Source: Acuticoccus sediminis (GTDB lineage Bacteria; Pseudomonadota; Alphaproteobacteria; Rhizobiales; Amorphaceae). Taken from it: DNA of 64,000 nucleotides. The translations under genes were made by a program, and so were the position numbers. Of this stretch, positions 23,430 to 33,454 are shown piece after piece. The DNA is taken from the NCBI RefSeq assembly GCF_003258595.1, contig NZ_QHHQ01000002.1, positions 1,361,830 to 1,425,829 of the forward strand, in the 5' to 3' direction. Numbering within the stretch: the stretch's first letter is position 1; each line of letters starts with the position of its first letter. The notes under the pieces are model-generated. The model made no database searches. It saw only the letters and a program-made list of their open reading frames with translations, and was not told the origin of the DNA.

Positions 23430-24316
23430 TCACGTGCTCATGCGCGGGTCCAGCGCGTCGCGCAGCGCATCGCCCAGGGTGTTGAACATCAGGATCGTGG
23501 TGGCGATGGCGATGCCGGGGAAGAACGACGCGTACCAGGACATGTAGAGGTACTGCTGCCCTTCCGAGATCATCCCGCCCCAGGTCGGGGCCGGCGGCTG
23601 CACGCCGATGCCGAGGAAGCTCAGCGTCGCCTCGATCAGGATCATTCGCGAGATCTCGAAGGTCGTGAAGACGATGAGCGCCGACAGGATGTTGGGCACG
23701 ACGTGCGCCAGCAGGATGCGCCGGCTCGAGGAGCCGATCGCCCGCGCCGACTCGATGTAGTCGAGCATCTTCACCTGGAGCACGGACGACCGGGTGATCC
23801 GCGCGAACTGGGGCCATGACGCGAGACCCATGATGAGGATCAGCGAGGGGACGGACGAGCCGACGACGGTCACCAGCGCGATCACGAGGAGGATGATCGG
23901 GAAGGCGAGGAGCATGTCGATGAGGCGCAGGACGATGCTGTCGATCCAGCCGCCGAAGTAGCCGGCGACGACGCCCAGCAGCGTGCCGAGGCTCCCCGCG
24001 ATCGCCACCGCGCCGAGGCTGATGAGGAGCGTCATGCGCGCGCCGTAGATCATCCGCGAGAGGATGTCGCGCCCGACCTGATCGCCGCCGAGCAGATAGC
24101 CGGACGCCCGGTCGGTGAGGAACAGGGGCTTGGCGAAGCGGTGGATCAGACTCTGCTTGTAGGGGTCGGCCGGCGCGATCAGGCCCGGCACCAGCGCGCA
24201 CGCCACGAGCAGCGCCAGGAACGTCAGGCTCACCAGCACCGTCGGGCGCCTCAATTCGCGCAGGAGGGCGGACGCGCGCCGGGGCATCGCGACGGCGGAG
24301 GCGACGGTCGCATCGC

Positions 24317-24320
<4 letters not shown>
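23430..24320 (-). CDS. Dipeptide/oligopeptide-type ABC transporter permease, DppC family
   Basis: 296 residues. It has an N-terminal helix (RPTVLVSLTFLALLVACALVPGL), the HRFAKPLFLT...GYLLGGDQVGRDILSRMIYGARMTLLIS pattern of DppC, and the cytoplasmic coupling loop EAxxxxG in YIESARAIGSSSRRILLAHVVPNILSALIV. It forms a channel with the DppB-type gene upstream, which it overlaps by ATGA at 24320. The likely cognate binding protein is at 30153 and the cognate ATPase is the fused DppDF at 35958. The ligand is probably a peptide, ureido or cyclic-amide compound, judging by the Hyu neighbours. Confidence 0.92.
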
Positions 24321-25234
<914 letters not shown>

Positions 25235-25265
25235 GGCCGGCCTCCTTCCGCCGCGGCGCGCTCCG

Positions 25266-27380
25266 TCATGCGGAGCCGTCTGCCGTCAGATCCATCCGGA
25301 CGCTGCCGTAGCGGTCGATCGTGGTCGTCGCGGACGGGCCGGCGACGATGGTGCATTCGCGCTCCTCGAAGACCGCCGCGCCGGGGATCCGGTGCCCGTG
25401 GCGGAGCTGGCTGCGCTCGTAGACGGGCGTCTCGACCTCGGTGCCGAGTTCGGGGAAGTAGACCATCCGCCAGGCCTTCACCGGCGCCGCCTCGTCCGTC
25501 GAGGCGGCGATGTCGGGCACCGGAATGGAGGCGACACGGCCGGAGACGGTGACGCGGCAGGTCACCAGCTCCGCCGGGATCATCGTATGGGCGTGGCCGA
25601 AGCGCTCCTCGTGGGCCGCGTAGAAGCGCGGCCCCATGGTGTCCAGCATGGCCCGGTCGATGGGCCCGTCGGGCATGGCGACGTTGACCTGATAGCCCTG
25701 CCCCGCGTGGCGCAGGTCCATGGTGCGCTCGACGACGATGTCCCCGGCGGGGACGCCGGCCTGGGCCATCGTCTCGGCCCCCTCCGCCTCCATCTGCGCG
25801 AAGACGGCGGTGAGCTCGTCCGGCGCGGCCCGGTCGAGCCGCACCATGAAGGAGCGCGCGAAGTCGAACGACACCGGCGCCGTGACGAGGCCCATCGCCG
25901 ACGTGGCCCCGGCGCCCGGCGGCACGATGACGCCCTTCATGTGCAGCGAGCGGGCGAGCTCGTAGGCATGGGCCGGCCCGGCGCCGCCGAAGGCGAAGAG
26001 GTAGAGCTTGCGCGGGTCGGCGCCGCGCTCGGCGATGTGGATCTTGCTCGCCGCCAGCATGTTCTGGTTGACGATCGAGGCGATCCCCCGCGCGCACGCC
26101 TCCACGCTCTCGCCGAGCGGGGCGGACAGGGTGGCGATCGCGTCCCGGGCCGCCGCGGCGTCGAGCTGCATCTCTCCGCCGAGGAAATAGTCAGGGTTGA
26201 GGTAGCCGAGCACGACGTTGGCGTCCGTCACCGTCGGCCGGGTGCCGCCGCGACCGTAGCAGGCGGGGCCCGGCACCGCGCCAGCGCTGTCGGGACCGAC
26301 GTCGAGCAGGCCGACCGTGTTGACCTTGGCGATGGACCCGCCGCCGGCACCGATCTCGATCAGCTCCACCATCGGGATGCGCACCGGGAGGCCGCTCCCC
26401 TTCTGGAAGCGGGACACGCGCCCGACTTCGAAGACGTTCGACTTCTGCGCCCTGTAGTCGGACACGAGGCCGATCTTGGCGGTCGTGCCGCCCATGTCGA
26501 AGGTGACGAGATCGCCGATGCCGAGCGCCTTGCCGTAGTAGATCGCCGCCATCACGCCGGCCGTCGGGCCCGATTCCAGCAGGCGGATCGGGAGGTCCTT
26601 GGCCACCTCCGCGCTGGCGATGCCGCCGGACGAGACCATCACGTAGAGCGGGTTGGCGTAGCCGGACGAGGCGAGCCCCTGCAGCGCCTTGTCGATGTAG
26701 CGCGGGGTGAGCGGCTGGACGAAGGCGTTGGCGCAGGTGGTGACCGAGCGCTCGTACTCGCGGATCTCCGGCGAGACGTGGCTCGACAGGCTGACGAGGA
26801 TATCCGGGCAAACCTCGCGGACGATCTCCGCCGCGCGCTCCTCGTGCGCGGCGTTGCGGAAAGAGTGAAGGAAGACGATCGCGACCGTCTCGACGCCTTC
26901 CGCCTTCAGGGTTCCGGCGATCTCGCGCACCTTCGCCTCGTCCAGCGGGACGAGGACATTGCCGTCCCGGTCGAGCCGCTCGGGCACGTCGAAGCGCAGC
27001 CGGCGCGAGACCAGCGGCTCGGGCATCGCGAGGGATATGGCGTAGTTGTCGTAGCGCAGCTCGGTCGCCATCTCGATCGTGTCGCGGAACCCCTGCGTGG
27101 CGAGGAGCGCCGTCCGGGCGCCCTTGCGCTCGATCAGCGCGTTGGTGATCAGCGTCGTGGCGTGGATCGCGACAGAGACCTCCGACCCGCCCATGCCGAG
27201 CCGCTGGAAGAGCGGCGCGACACCGTTGGCGACACCGACGCTCGGGTCCTGTGGCGTCGTCAGGCTCTTGCCGAGGTGTGTCTCACCGGTTCCGGACTCG
27301 ACGAGGACGATGTCGGTGAAGGTTCCACCGATGTCGAAACCGAGGCGCCAGTCGGGCGCGGCGTGAGGCATGTCGGCCAT
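25266..27380 (-). CDS. hyuA: Hydantoinase/oxoprolinase subunit A (first pair)
   Basis: 704 residues. It opens with the ATPase motif GFDIGGTFTDIVLVESGTGE, then shows ALIERKGARTALLATQGFRDTIEMATELRY, VSSGGIASAEVAKDLPIRLLESGPTAGVMAA and VTFDMGGTTAKIGLV. These are the hydantoinase_A/oxoprolinase A domains with actin-like ATP-binding sites. With HyuB, encoded 2 bases upstream, it should couple ATP hydrolysis to opening of a cyclic amide (N-methylhydantoin or 5-oxoproline-like), or act as a carboxylase of the acetone-carboxylase type. The ring substrate cannot be told apart from the sequence. A GGAGG-like site lies before the ATG; an internal ATG at 27371 is an alternative start. Confidence 0.9.
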   Translation of the reverse strand: MADMPHAAPDWRLGFDIGGTFTDIVLVESGTGETHLGKSLTTPQDPSVGVANGVAPLFQRLGMGGSEVSVAIHATTLITNALIERKGARTALLATQGFRDTIEMATELRYDNYAISLAMPEPLVSRRLRFDVPERLDRDGNVLVPLDEAKVREIAGTLKAEGVETVAIVFLHSFRNAAHEERAAEIVREVCPDILVSLSSHVSPEIREYERSVTTCANAFVQPLTPRYIDKALQGLASSGYANPLYVMVSSGGIASAEVAKDLPIRLLESGPTAGVMAAIYYGKALGIGDLVTFDMGGTTAKIGLVSDYRAQKSNVFEVGRVSRFQKGSGLPVRIPMVELIEIGAGGGSIAKVNTVGLLDVGPDSAGAVPGPACYGRGGTRPTVTDANVVLGYLNPDYFLGGEMQLDAAAARDAIATLSAPLGESVEACARGIASIVNQNMLAASKIHIAERGADPRKLYLFAFGGAGPAHAYELARSLHMKGVIVPPGAGATSAMGLVTAPVSFDFARSFMVRLDRAAPDELTAVFAQMEAEGAETMAQAGVPAGDIVVERTMDLRHAGQGYQVNVAMPDGPIDRAMLDTMGPRFYAAHEERFGHAHTMIPAELVTCRVTVSGRVASIPVPDIAASTDEAAPVKAWRMVYFPELGTEVETPVYERSQLRHGHRIPGAAVFEERECTIVAGPSATTTIDRYGSVRMDLTADGSA

Positions 27381-27382
27381 CC

Positions 27383-29026
27383 TCAGAACCCTCCGTAGGT
27401 GCGGCTGGCTTCGGTCTCGGAGACGAAGCCGAGGTCGACGTCACGCTTCAGCGCGTCGCGGTCGCGGTCGGCGGGATCGCCGAAGCCGCCGCCGCCGGGC
27501 AGGTGCAGCGCCAGCTCCTGCCCCGGCTTGAGGATGAACGGGTCGAGCGGGAATTCCCTGCCGTCGAGCTCCACCCGGCCCGCGCCGCCGAGGCCGCCGC
27601 CCTTCAGCCCGGTCGGCGGGTGGGTGACCTTGTCCGCCCGCAGGGTGACGCGGGCGGATGCGCTGCCGAGGGTGGTGAGGCGGATCGTCTGCCCGAGGCC
27701 GCCGCGCCGGCGTCCGGCGCCGCCGGAGTCGGCGCGCAGCGACCGCTCGGTGACGAGCATCGGCCCCCGGTTCTCGATGATCTCGGCGGGGGTGATCGTC
27801 CCCTGCCCCGGGTAGGACATGGTCGGCTGTCCGTCGGCGTAGGAGACCGCGCCGGTGCCGCCGTTCGGCAGGACGTGGATGGCGAAGGATTCGCCCTCGT
27901 CGTCCGTGCCGGTGCAGGCCATCACCCAGAACGAGCCGGCGGCGGCCTGGACCTGATCGGGGATGATGTCGACCATCGCCCCGAAGATCGCGGTGTGGAG
28001 GTGGAAGCTCGTCATGGAGCGCGCCTTCACCGGAGCGGGAAAGCGAGCGTTGAGGACGGAGCCGAGCGGCGCGACGGTGGAGATCGGCGAATAGAGCCCC
28101 TCGTTGTTGGGAAGCTCGGGCGCCAGCGCGCACTTCAGCGCGAAGATCGAGTGCGCGTGGGTGACGTTGTAGACGCAGTTGATGGACGCGCCCTCGCGCT
28201 GGGGGCTCGACCCCTCGAAGTCCATCTCCAGCGTGTCGCCCGCGATGGTGAGCTTCAGGGCGATGGTCACAGGCTCGTGGAAGCCGTCCGCGTCGACCGT
28301 CTTGCGGTAGACGCCGTCCGGCAGGTCGGCGATCGCCTTGCGCATCGCCGCCTCGGAGCGGGTGAGGATCTCCGCGCCCACCATGTCGATGGCACGGGGG
28401 CCGTAGTCCGCGATGAACTCGGCGCAGCGGTCGGCCACGACCTTGCCGGCGCCCACCATGGCGCCGACGTCGCCGAGCACAAGGCGCGGATGGCGCACGT
28501 TGCTCTCGATGATGCGGAAGAGCTGCCGGTTGGGGACGCCCGCCTCGTAGAGCTTGCTCGGCGGAACACGCAGCCCTTCCTCGAACACGTCGCGGGCGAT
28601 CAGCTCGTCGAGCCGGCCGCCGATGTCGGACATGTGCGCGGCAGCGGCGTAGTAGGCGACGATCTCCCCGTCATGGAACAGCGGAATGATGACGTAGAAG
28701 TCCGGCAGGTGGCCGTGGCAGATCCACGGGTCGTTGGTGATGAGGACGTCGCCGGGCGAAAGGGTCTCCGGCGGATATTCGGCGAGCATCGTCCGGGCGG
28801 CCACCGGGAGCGACGTCGTGAACGCAGGCACGCAGACCTGGGCCTGGGCGATGGAGCGCGCCTGGCTGTCGAGAAGGATCACCGCGTAGTCGCGCGAGTC
28901 GCTGACGATCGTGGAGAAGGCCGACTGCAGCATCGCGATGTCGGCTTCGTCCATGATGGAGATCAGTCGGCTCCACTGGATCTGCAGGTCGATCGAACTG
29001 AGCGCTGAGGGCGCTTGGGTGTCCAT
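27383..29026 (-). CDS. hyuB: Hydantoinase/oxoprolinase subunit B (first pair)
   Basis: 547 residues of the hydantoinase_B family. Visible features are VLITNDPWICHGHLPDFYVIIPLFHDGEIVAYYAAAAHMSDIGG, the central NCVYNVTHAHSIFALKCAL segment, GGAGRRRGGLGQTIRL and the C-terminal glycine-rich LHLPGGGGFGDPADRD, all family hallmarks. Partner of HyuA. It follows the LysR gene by 39 bases on the same strand. The family acts in the cytoplasm, so the ABC transporter here would bring in the substrate. Confidence 0.9.
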   Translation of the reverse strand: MDTQAPSALSSIDLQIQWSRLISIMDEADIAMLQSAFSTIVSDSRDYAVILLDSQARSIAQAQVCVPAFTTSLPVAARTMLAEYPPETLSPGDVLITNDPWICHGHLPDFYVIIPLFHDGEIVAYYAAAAHMSDIGGRLDELIARDVFEEGLRVPPSKLYEAGVPNRQLFRIIESNVRHPRLVLGDVGAMVGAGKVVADRCAEFIADYGPRAIDMVGAEILTRSEAAMRKAIADLPDGVYRKTVDADGFHEPVTIALKLTIAGDTLEMDFEGSSPQREGASINCVYNVTHAHSIFALKCALAPELPNNEGLYSPISTVAPLGSVLNARFPAPVKARSMTSFHLHTAIFGAMVDIIPDQVQAAAGSFWVMACTGTDDEGESFAIHVLPNGGTGAVSYADGQPTMSYPGQGTITPAEIIENRGPMLVTERSLRADSGGAGRRRGGLGQTIRLTTLGSASARVTLRADKVTHPPTGLKGGGLGGAGRVELDGREFPLDPFILKPGQELALHLPGGGGFGDPADRDRDALKRDVDLGFVSETEASRTYGGF

Positions 29027-29065
29027 TGTGGGTCCTTCGGGGTGGTCCCCGCCAGCGCTCCCCCG

Positions 29066-29992
29066 TCAGATGGAGAGGAGGGGGCGCGACAGAGGCAGAG
29101 CGTTGAGGGTGATGCGCGACAGCTCGCCCTCGAGCATGCGCATGAACGAACGGCAGGCTGCGGTGTCCCCGTTCGCGGAGGTGACGCAGGACAGGCGGAA
29201 GTGCGGCGGCTCCATCAGCGTCTGGACGTTGTAGAGTTCCTGGTCGGGATCGGCGGCGAGGACGAAGGCGGGCAGGATCGTGTGCCAGTCCCCCTTGGCG
29301 ACGAGGCCCAGCGTGCCGAACACGGAATCGAGCTCCAGCACCTGCTTCGGCCGGACGGCGTGCAGCTCCAGGAAGGAATCGACCACCGTGCGGTAGGGCT
29401 GGCCGCGCTTCGGGACGATCAGCCGGATGCCCGCGAGGTCGGCCGGATCGCGCTGGATGCGCCCGACGCCCCAGGGTCGCCCCGGCCCGCGCGAGACGAG
29501 GACACCCTCGGAGACGGCGAGGGTCTTGTCCTCCTCGCGAAGGTCCGAGGCGGCGATCACCGCCAGGGACAGCTCCCCGCGGCTGACCATCTCGCACAAC
29601 AGCACGCTGTTGCCGTCGGTGACGTTGACGACGACGTTCGGGTGCTCGTCCATGAAGCGGCTGAGGATGTTGGGCACGACGTGACGTGACATCCAGGGCG
29701 GGATCCCGACGTTCACGATCCCCTCGACCCCGCGATAGCGCTGCAGGGCGACGTTGGCCTCGTTGTACTTGTCGAGGAGCTGGATGGCGTACTCGTAGTA
29801 CGTCGTCCCGGCGGGCGTCGGCTCGACGCGCTGGCTGGTGCGGTTGAAGAGGCGCACGGCGAGCACCTCCTCCAGCTTGCGGATCCGCTGGGAGATCGCC
29901 GACTGGGTGGCGTTCTCCCGCTTGGCGGCGGCGGAGAAGGATCGTTCCTCGTAGACGGCAACGAAAATGCGGAATTCACGCATATAGCACAT
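29066..29992 (-). CDS. LysR-family transcriptional regulator
   Basis: 308 residues. The N-terminal winged helix reads FRIFVAVYEERSFSAAAKRENATQSAISQRIRKLEEVLAVRLFNRT, followed by the usual coiled-coil helix and a periplasmic-binding-like effector domain from about residue 90 (VNVGIPPWMSRHVVPNILSRFMDEHPNVVV). I chose the ATG at 29992 because GGAGG lies five bases upstream; ATGs at 29983 and 30028 are alternatives. It sits inside the island between the binding-protein gene and hyuB, on the same strand, and so probably controls the Hyu/Dpp genes in response to a substrate or product. Confidence 0.88.
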   Translation of the reverse strand: MCYMREFRIFVAVYEERSFSAAAKRENATQSAISQRIRKLEEVLAVRLFNRTSQRVEPTPAGTTYYEYAIQLLDKYNEANVALQRYRGVEGIVNVGIPPWMSRHVVPNILSRFMDEHPNVVVNVTDGNSVLLCEMVSRGELSLAVIAASDLREEDKTLAVSEGVLVSRGPGRPWGVGRIQRDPADLAGIRLIVPKRGQPYRTVVDSFLELHAVRPKQVLELDSVFGTLGLVAKGDWHTILPAFVLAADPDQELYNVQTLMEPPHFRLSCVTSANGDTAACRSFMRMLEGELSRITLNALPLSRPLLSI

Positions 29993-30152
29993 CGATGCCT
30001 CCGTTGAACGTTCCACTATTTGAACCAACTGTGCCGGAATTGTGAACGCCTGCGGACGGGACGCTTGCGCGCCACCCCGTCGGATTCTGCAGGGCTCGAC
30101 CGGGTCCGGCCGGGGGGCGCCCGACCGGACCGTCGACGGTGCCGGGCTCCGA

Positions 30153-31679
30153 TCAGGCGAGGTCGATATCGGCGAGCAGGTAGCGCTGGTCGCCGCGCGG
30201 AGCGAAGCCCTTCACCTGCTGCGACGTGCCGTAGAAGTCGGCGCCTTGGTAGAGGTAGAGGACGAACGCCTCGTCGAACATCAGCTGGCTCAGCTTGGCG
30301 TAGGTCTCGCCGCGCTTCTCCGGGTCGATCTCGCTGGCGCCGGCGTCGATCAGCGCGTCGAGCTCGGGGCTCTGGGTGTACGAATAGCGCCAGTCGGAGC
30401 GGAACTGGGCGAACATGGCGTCCGGATCGTCCGCCGGAGCGGTGCCCAGCATCGCGAGGGGGCCGAGCTTCTTGGCGTCGAGCTGGGCCAGGAACTCGCC
30501 TGCCTCGAGCGCAACCATGTTCGTCGTCACGCCCACCTCGGACAGCATGCCGGAGACCGCCTCCGCGACTTCGCGATCCTGGGCGTAGCGGCCGGAGGGG
30601 AACTTGAACTGGATCTCGAACCCGTCCGGATAGCCGGCCTCCGCGAGCAGCGCCTTGGCCTTCTCCGGGTCGTAGGGATAGTCCGAGAGGTCCGGGTTGT
30701 AGCCGACCTGGGCCGGGCGCAGGAGCTGGCCGTTCAGCACCTTCGCCTCACCGGCGAAGAGGGCGTCGACGATCGCCTGCTTGTCGACCGCGTAGTTGAG
30801 CGCCTGGCGCACGCGCTTGTCGTGAAGGGGGGTGTCCTCCTCCGGCAGCATCGACAGCGTCAGCATGTAGATGCGGAAGCTCGGCACGGCGATGATCTCG
30901 ATGCCCGCCCCCTTCAGCATGCCGACGGCCGCGATCGGCAGGTTCGTCGCGATGTCGAACTCGCCCGCCTGAAGGCCGGCTGCGCGCGCCATGTCGTTCG
31001 GCACCGGGCGCCACACGAGCTGCGTCACACCTTCGGGCGCGCCGCCCCAGTAGTCGGCGTTCGGCTCCATCACGAGCTTGTTGTCGCGTACCCATTCGAC
31101 AAGCTTGTAGGGGCCGGTGCCGATCGGCTGGGTGCGGAAGCCGTCGACGCCCACCTCGGTCCAGTACTTCGGCGGCGTCACGTAGACCTGCGCCAGCAGA
31201 AGGCCCATCGCCGGATACGGCTCCTTGGTGGTCATCTCCACGGTCATGTCGTCGACCTTGGCGATGGTGTCGATGGACTTGCCGAAGAAGCCGTAGGCCG
31301 GCGCCTGGTTGATGTCGGCGAACACCGTCAGCGAGTTGACGACCGCGTCGGCGTCGAGCGGCTCGCCGTTGGTGAAGGTGATGCCCGGACGCACCTTCAT
31401 GACGACCTTGGTCGGCTCGGTCTGCTCGAAGCTCTCCAGCAGGATCGGCACAACCTTGCCGGTTTCCGGATCGCCCCAGCACAGCGACTCGGTGATCGCG
31501 TTGGCCGCGTTCAGCATCTCCTGCGCGGTGAAGTCGTTCGGCCACAGCGACCGGGGGTCGTAGCCGTGGGCGATCGTCAGCGTGCCGCCGTCCTGCGCGC
31601 GGAGTTTGGAGAAGGGCATCGCCGTCAGCGCGGCGCTCGCGGCGGTGCCGGCGATGAATGTGCGTCGGTTCAATTTCAT
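30153..31679 (-). CDS. Dipeptide-type ABC transporter substrate-binding protein (family 5)
   Basis: 508 residues. A twin-arginine signal (LNRRTFIAGTAASAALTAMPFSKLRA) is followed by the family-5 binding-protein fold: GGTLTIAHGYDPRSLWP, VVPILLESFEQ, GTGPYKLVEWVRDNKLVMEPNADYWGG and KRVRQALNYAVDKQAIVDALFAGEA. It binds a peptide-like or other nitrogenous ligand in the periplasm for the DppBC/DF transporter encoded on both sides. A GGAG ribosome site precedes the ATG. About 160 bases of apparently non-coding DNA separate it from the LysR start. Confidence 0.92.
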   Translation of the reverse strand: MKLNRRTFIAGTAASAALTAMPFSKLRAQDGGTLTIAHGYDPRSLWPNDFTAQEMLNAANAITESLCWGDPETGKVVPILLESFEQTEPTKVVMKVRPGITFTNGEPLDADAVVNSLTVFADINQAPAYGFFGKSIDTIAKVDDMTVEMTTKEPYPAMGLLLAQVYVTPPKYWTEVGVDGFRTQPIGTGPYKLVEWVRDNKLVMEPNADYWGGAPEGVTQLVWRPVPNDMARAAGLQAGEFDIATNLPIAAVGMLKGAGIEIIAVPSFRIYMLTLSMLPEEDTPLHDKRVRQALNYAVDKQAIVDALFAGEAKVLNGQLLRPAQVGYNPDLSDYPYDPEKAKALLAEAGYPDGFEIQFKFPSGRYAQDREVAEAVSGMLSEVGVTTNMVALEAGEFLAQLDAKKLGPLAMLGTAPADDPDAMFAQFRSDWRYSYTQSPELDALIDAGASEIDPEKRGETYAKLSQLMFDEAFVLYLYQGADFYGTSQQVKGFAPRGDQRYLLADIDLA

Positions 31680-31767
31680 CGGAATCTCCGGTGAGGGGCG
31701 ACAGGCGTCGCGGGGCTTCGTGCGTCTTGGGTCTCGAGGGTCTTGGGTGCGAGGCGCGGCGGCAGCT

Positions 31768-33450
31768 TCAGGCCGGCGCCCAGTCCTGCGCGGCCGCATC
31801 CGCGCTCACCTTGCGGTCGTCGACGTCGCGGGCGAGCGCCGCCGGGTCGCGCCGTGCCACCGGCCCCCACCCGCCGCCGCCCGGCGTCTGGATGAGGACC
31901 GCGTCGCCCGTGTTGAGCCGCGTGACCGTCTTGGAGGGGACGATCTCCTCCCGGCCGTCGGCACGGGTGATGATCGTGCGTGCCCGCATCGCGTTGCCGC
32001 CCCCGGCGATCCCGCGCGGGTCGGAATAGTGATGCTCCGCGCGGTGCGTGAACGTGATGTCGTCCTGCAGCGCAACGTACTCGCGCAGGAGGCCGAGGCC
32101 GCCGCGGTACTGGCCGGGACCACCCGAGTCGCGCCGCAGCTCAGAGCGCCGCATCAGCAGCGGGAAGTCCATCTCGATGGCCTCCACCGGCAGGTTCATG
32201 CCGTTGGTGGTGTCGCTGTCGAAGGAATCGAGGCCGTCGCCATGAGAGTGGGCCCCGGTTCCGCCGCAGACGCCCTCGCCGACGACGAAGGGTTTGCCGC
32301 CCGCGTCGATACCGCCGAACATCAGGATGTGCTGGTTGGCGTTGAAGGCCGTGACGCGATCCGGAACGGCCTCCGCCAGGGCGTGGATGATGTTGTTGGC
32401 GATCAGCTTGATCACCGCGCTGCGCGCGTTCACCGGCGCCGGATGGCGCGGGTTCACGAGCGATCCTTCCGGCAGGTTCATCGTCACCGGGCGGAAGCAG
32501 CCGCCGTTGGTGGGGATCGTCGCGTCGGTCAGCGCCCGCACCGCGTAGTTGACGGCGGCCATCGAGCCCGACGGCACCACGTTGAAGGGCCCGCGCACCT
32601 GCGGGCTGGTGCCGGTGAAGTCGACGTGGAGCGTGCCGTCGCCGATGGTCACCGCCACCTCGACGCGGACGCGCTTGTCGAGTTCGACGCCGTCGTTGTC
32701 GAGGTAGTCGACCGAGTGATAGGTGCCGGGCGGCAGCGTCCTGAGGGCGGCGCGCGTCAGCGCCTCCGAACGGTTGAGCAGCGTGTCGAAGATCGCCGAC
32801 AGCTCGTTGGCCCCGGTGGTGTCGGCCAGTGCGGTCATGCGCTTTGCGCCGACGCGGCAGGCGGCGATCTGTGCGTTGAGGTCGCCGATCAGCGTGTCCG
32901 GGATCCGCGTGTTGAGGCGCATCATCTTGATGAGCGTCTCGTTGTACTTTCCGCCCTGGACGAGCGGCAGGGCCGGGATGACGAGGCCCTCCTGGTAGAG
33001 CTCCGTCGCGTTGGTGGGGATCGAACCGGGCGCGGAGCCGCCGATGTCCTGATGGTGCGTCATCGCCGCGGACAGCGCGATCGGACGGCCGTTGTGGAAC
33101 ACCGGCATCAGGACGGCGATATCCGGGATATGGGTGCCGCCGGCGTAGGGGTCGTTCATGCAGTAGAGGTCGCCCTCGCGCATGGTGGCGAGGGGAAACT
33201 CCTTCAGCATGTTCTCGACGCACGGGATCAGCATCGTCAGGTGCGCCGGGATCGCCGAGGCCTGCGACAGCGTCGTGCCGTCCACCGTGAAGAGGCTCGC
33301 CGAGGCGTCCATGCCTTCCTTGACGATGGGCGAGAAGGAACTGGTCAGCAGCGTCCATTCCATCTCGTTGGCGATGCCGTCGAGCTTGTTGCGGACCACT
33401 TCGAGGGTGATCGGGTCGATCTCGTCCGAGGGTGTGGGGGCGATGTCCAT
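31768..33450 (-). CDS. hyuB: Hydantoinase/oxoprolinase subunit B (second pair)
   Basis: 560 residues with the hydantoinase_B pattern: DLYCMNDPYAGGTHIPDIAVLMPVFHNGRPIALSAAMTHHQDIGG, GPFNVVPSGSMAAVNYAVRAL, RRDSGGPGQYRGGLGLLREYV and the glycine-rich end VLIQTPGGGGWGPVARRD. Clearly diverged from the first HyuB, so probably of different substrate specificity rather than a recent duplicate. It lies four bases after the second hyuA and upstream of the binding-protein gene. Confidence 0.9.
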   Translation of the reverse strand: MDIAPTPSDEIDPITLEVVRNKLDGIANEMEWTLLTSSFSPIVKEGMDASASLFTVDGTTLSQASAIPAHLTMLIPCVENMLKEFPLATMREGDLYCMNDPYAGGTHIPDIAVLMPVFHNGRPIALSAAMTHHQDIGGSAPGSIPTNATELYQEGLVIPALPLVQGGKYNETLIKMMRLNTRIPDTLIGDLNAQIAACRVGAKRMTALADTTGANELSAIFDTLLNRSEALTRAALRTLPPGTYHSVDYLDNDGVELDKRVRVEVAVTIGDGTLHVDFTGTSPQVRGPFNVVPSGSMAAVNYAVRALTDATIPTNGGCFRPVTMNLPEGSLVNPRHPAPVNARSAVIKLIANNIIHALAEAVPDRVTAFNANQHILMFGGIDAGGKPFVVGEGVCGGTGAHSHGDGLDSFDSDTTNGMNLPVEAIEMDFPLLMRRSELRRDSGGPGQYRGGLGLLREYVALQDDITFTHRAEHHYSDPRGIAGGGNAMRARTIITRADGREEIVPSKTVTRLNTGDAVLIQTPGGGGWGPVARRDPAALARDVDDRKVSADAAAQDWAPA

Positions 33451-33454
33451 CGGC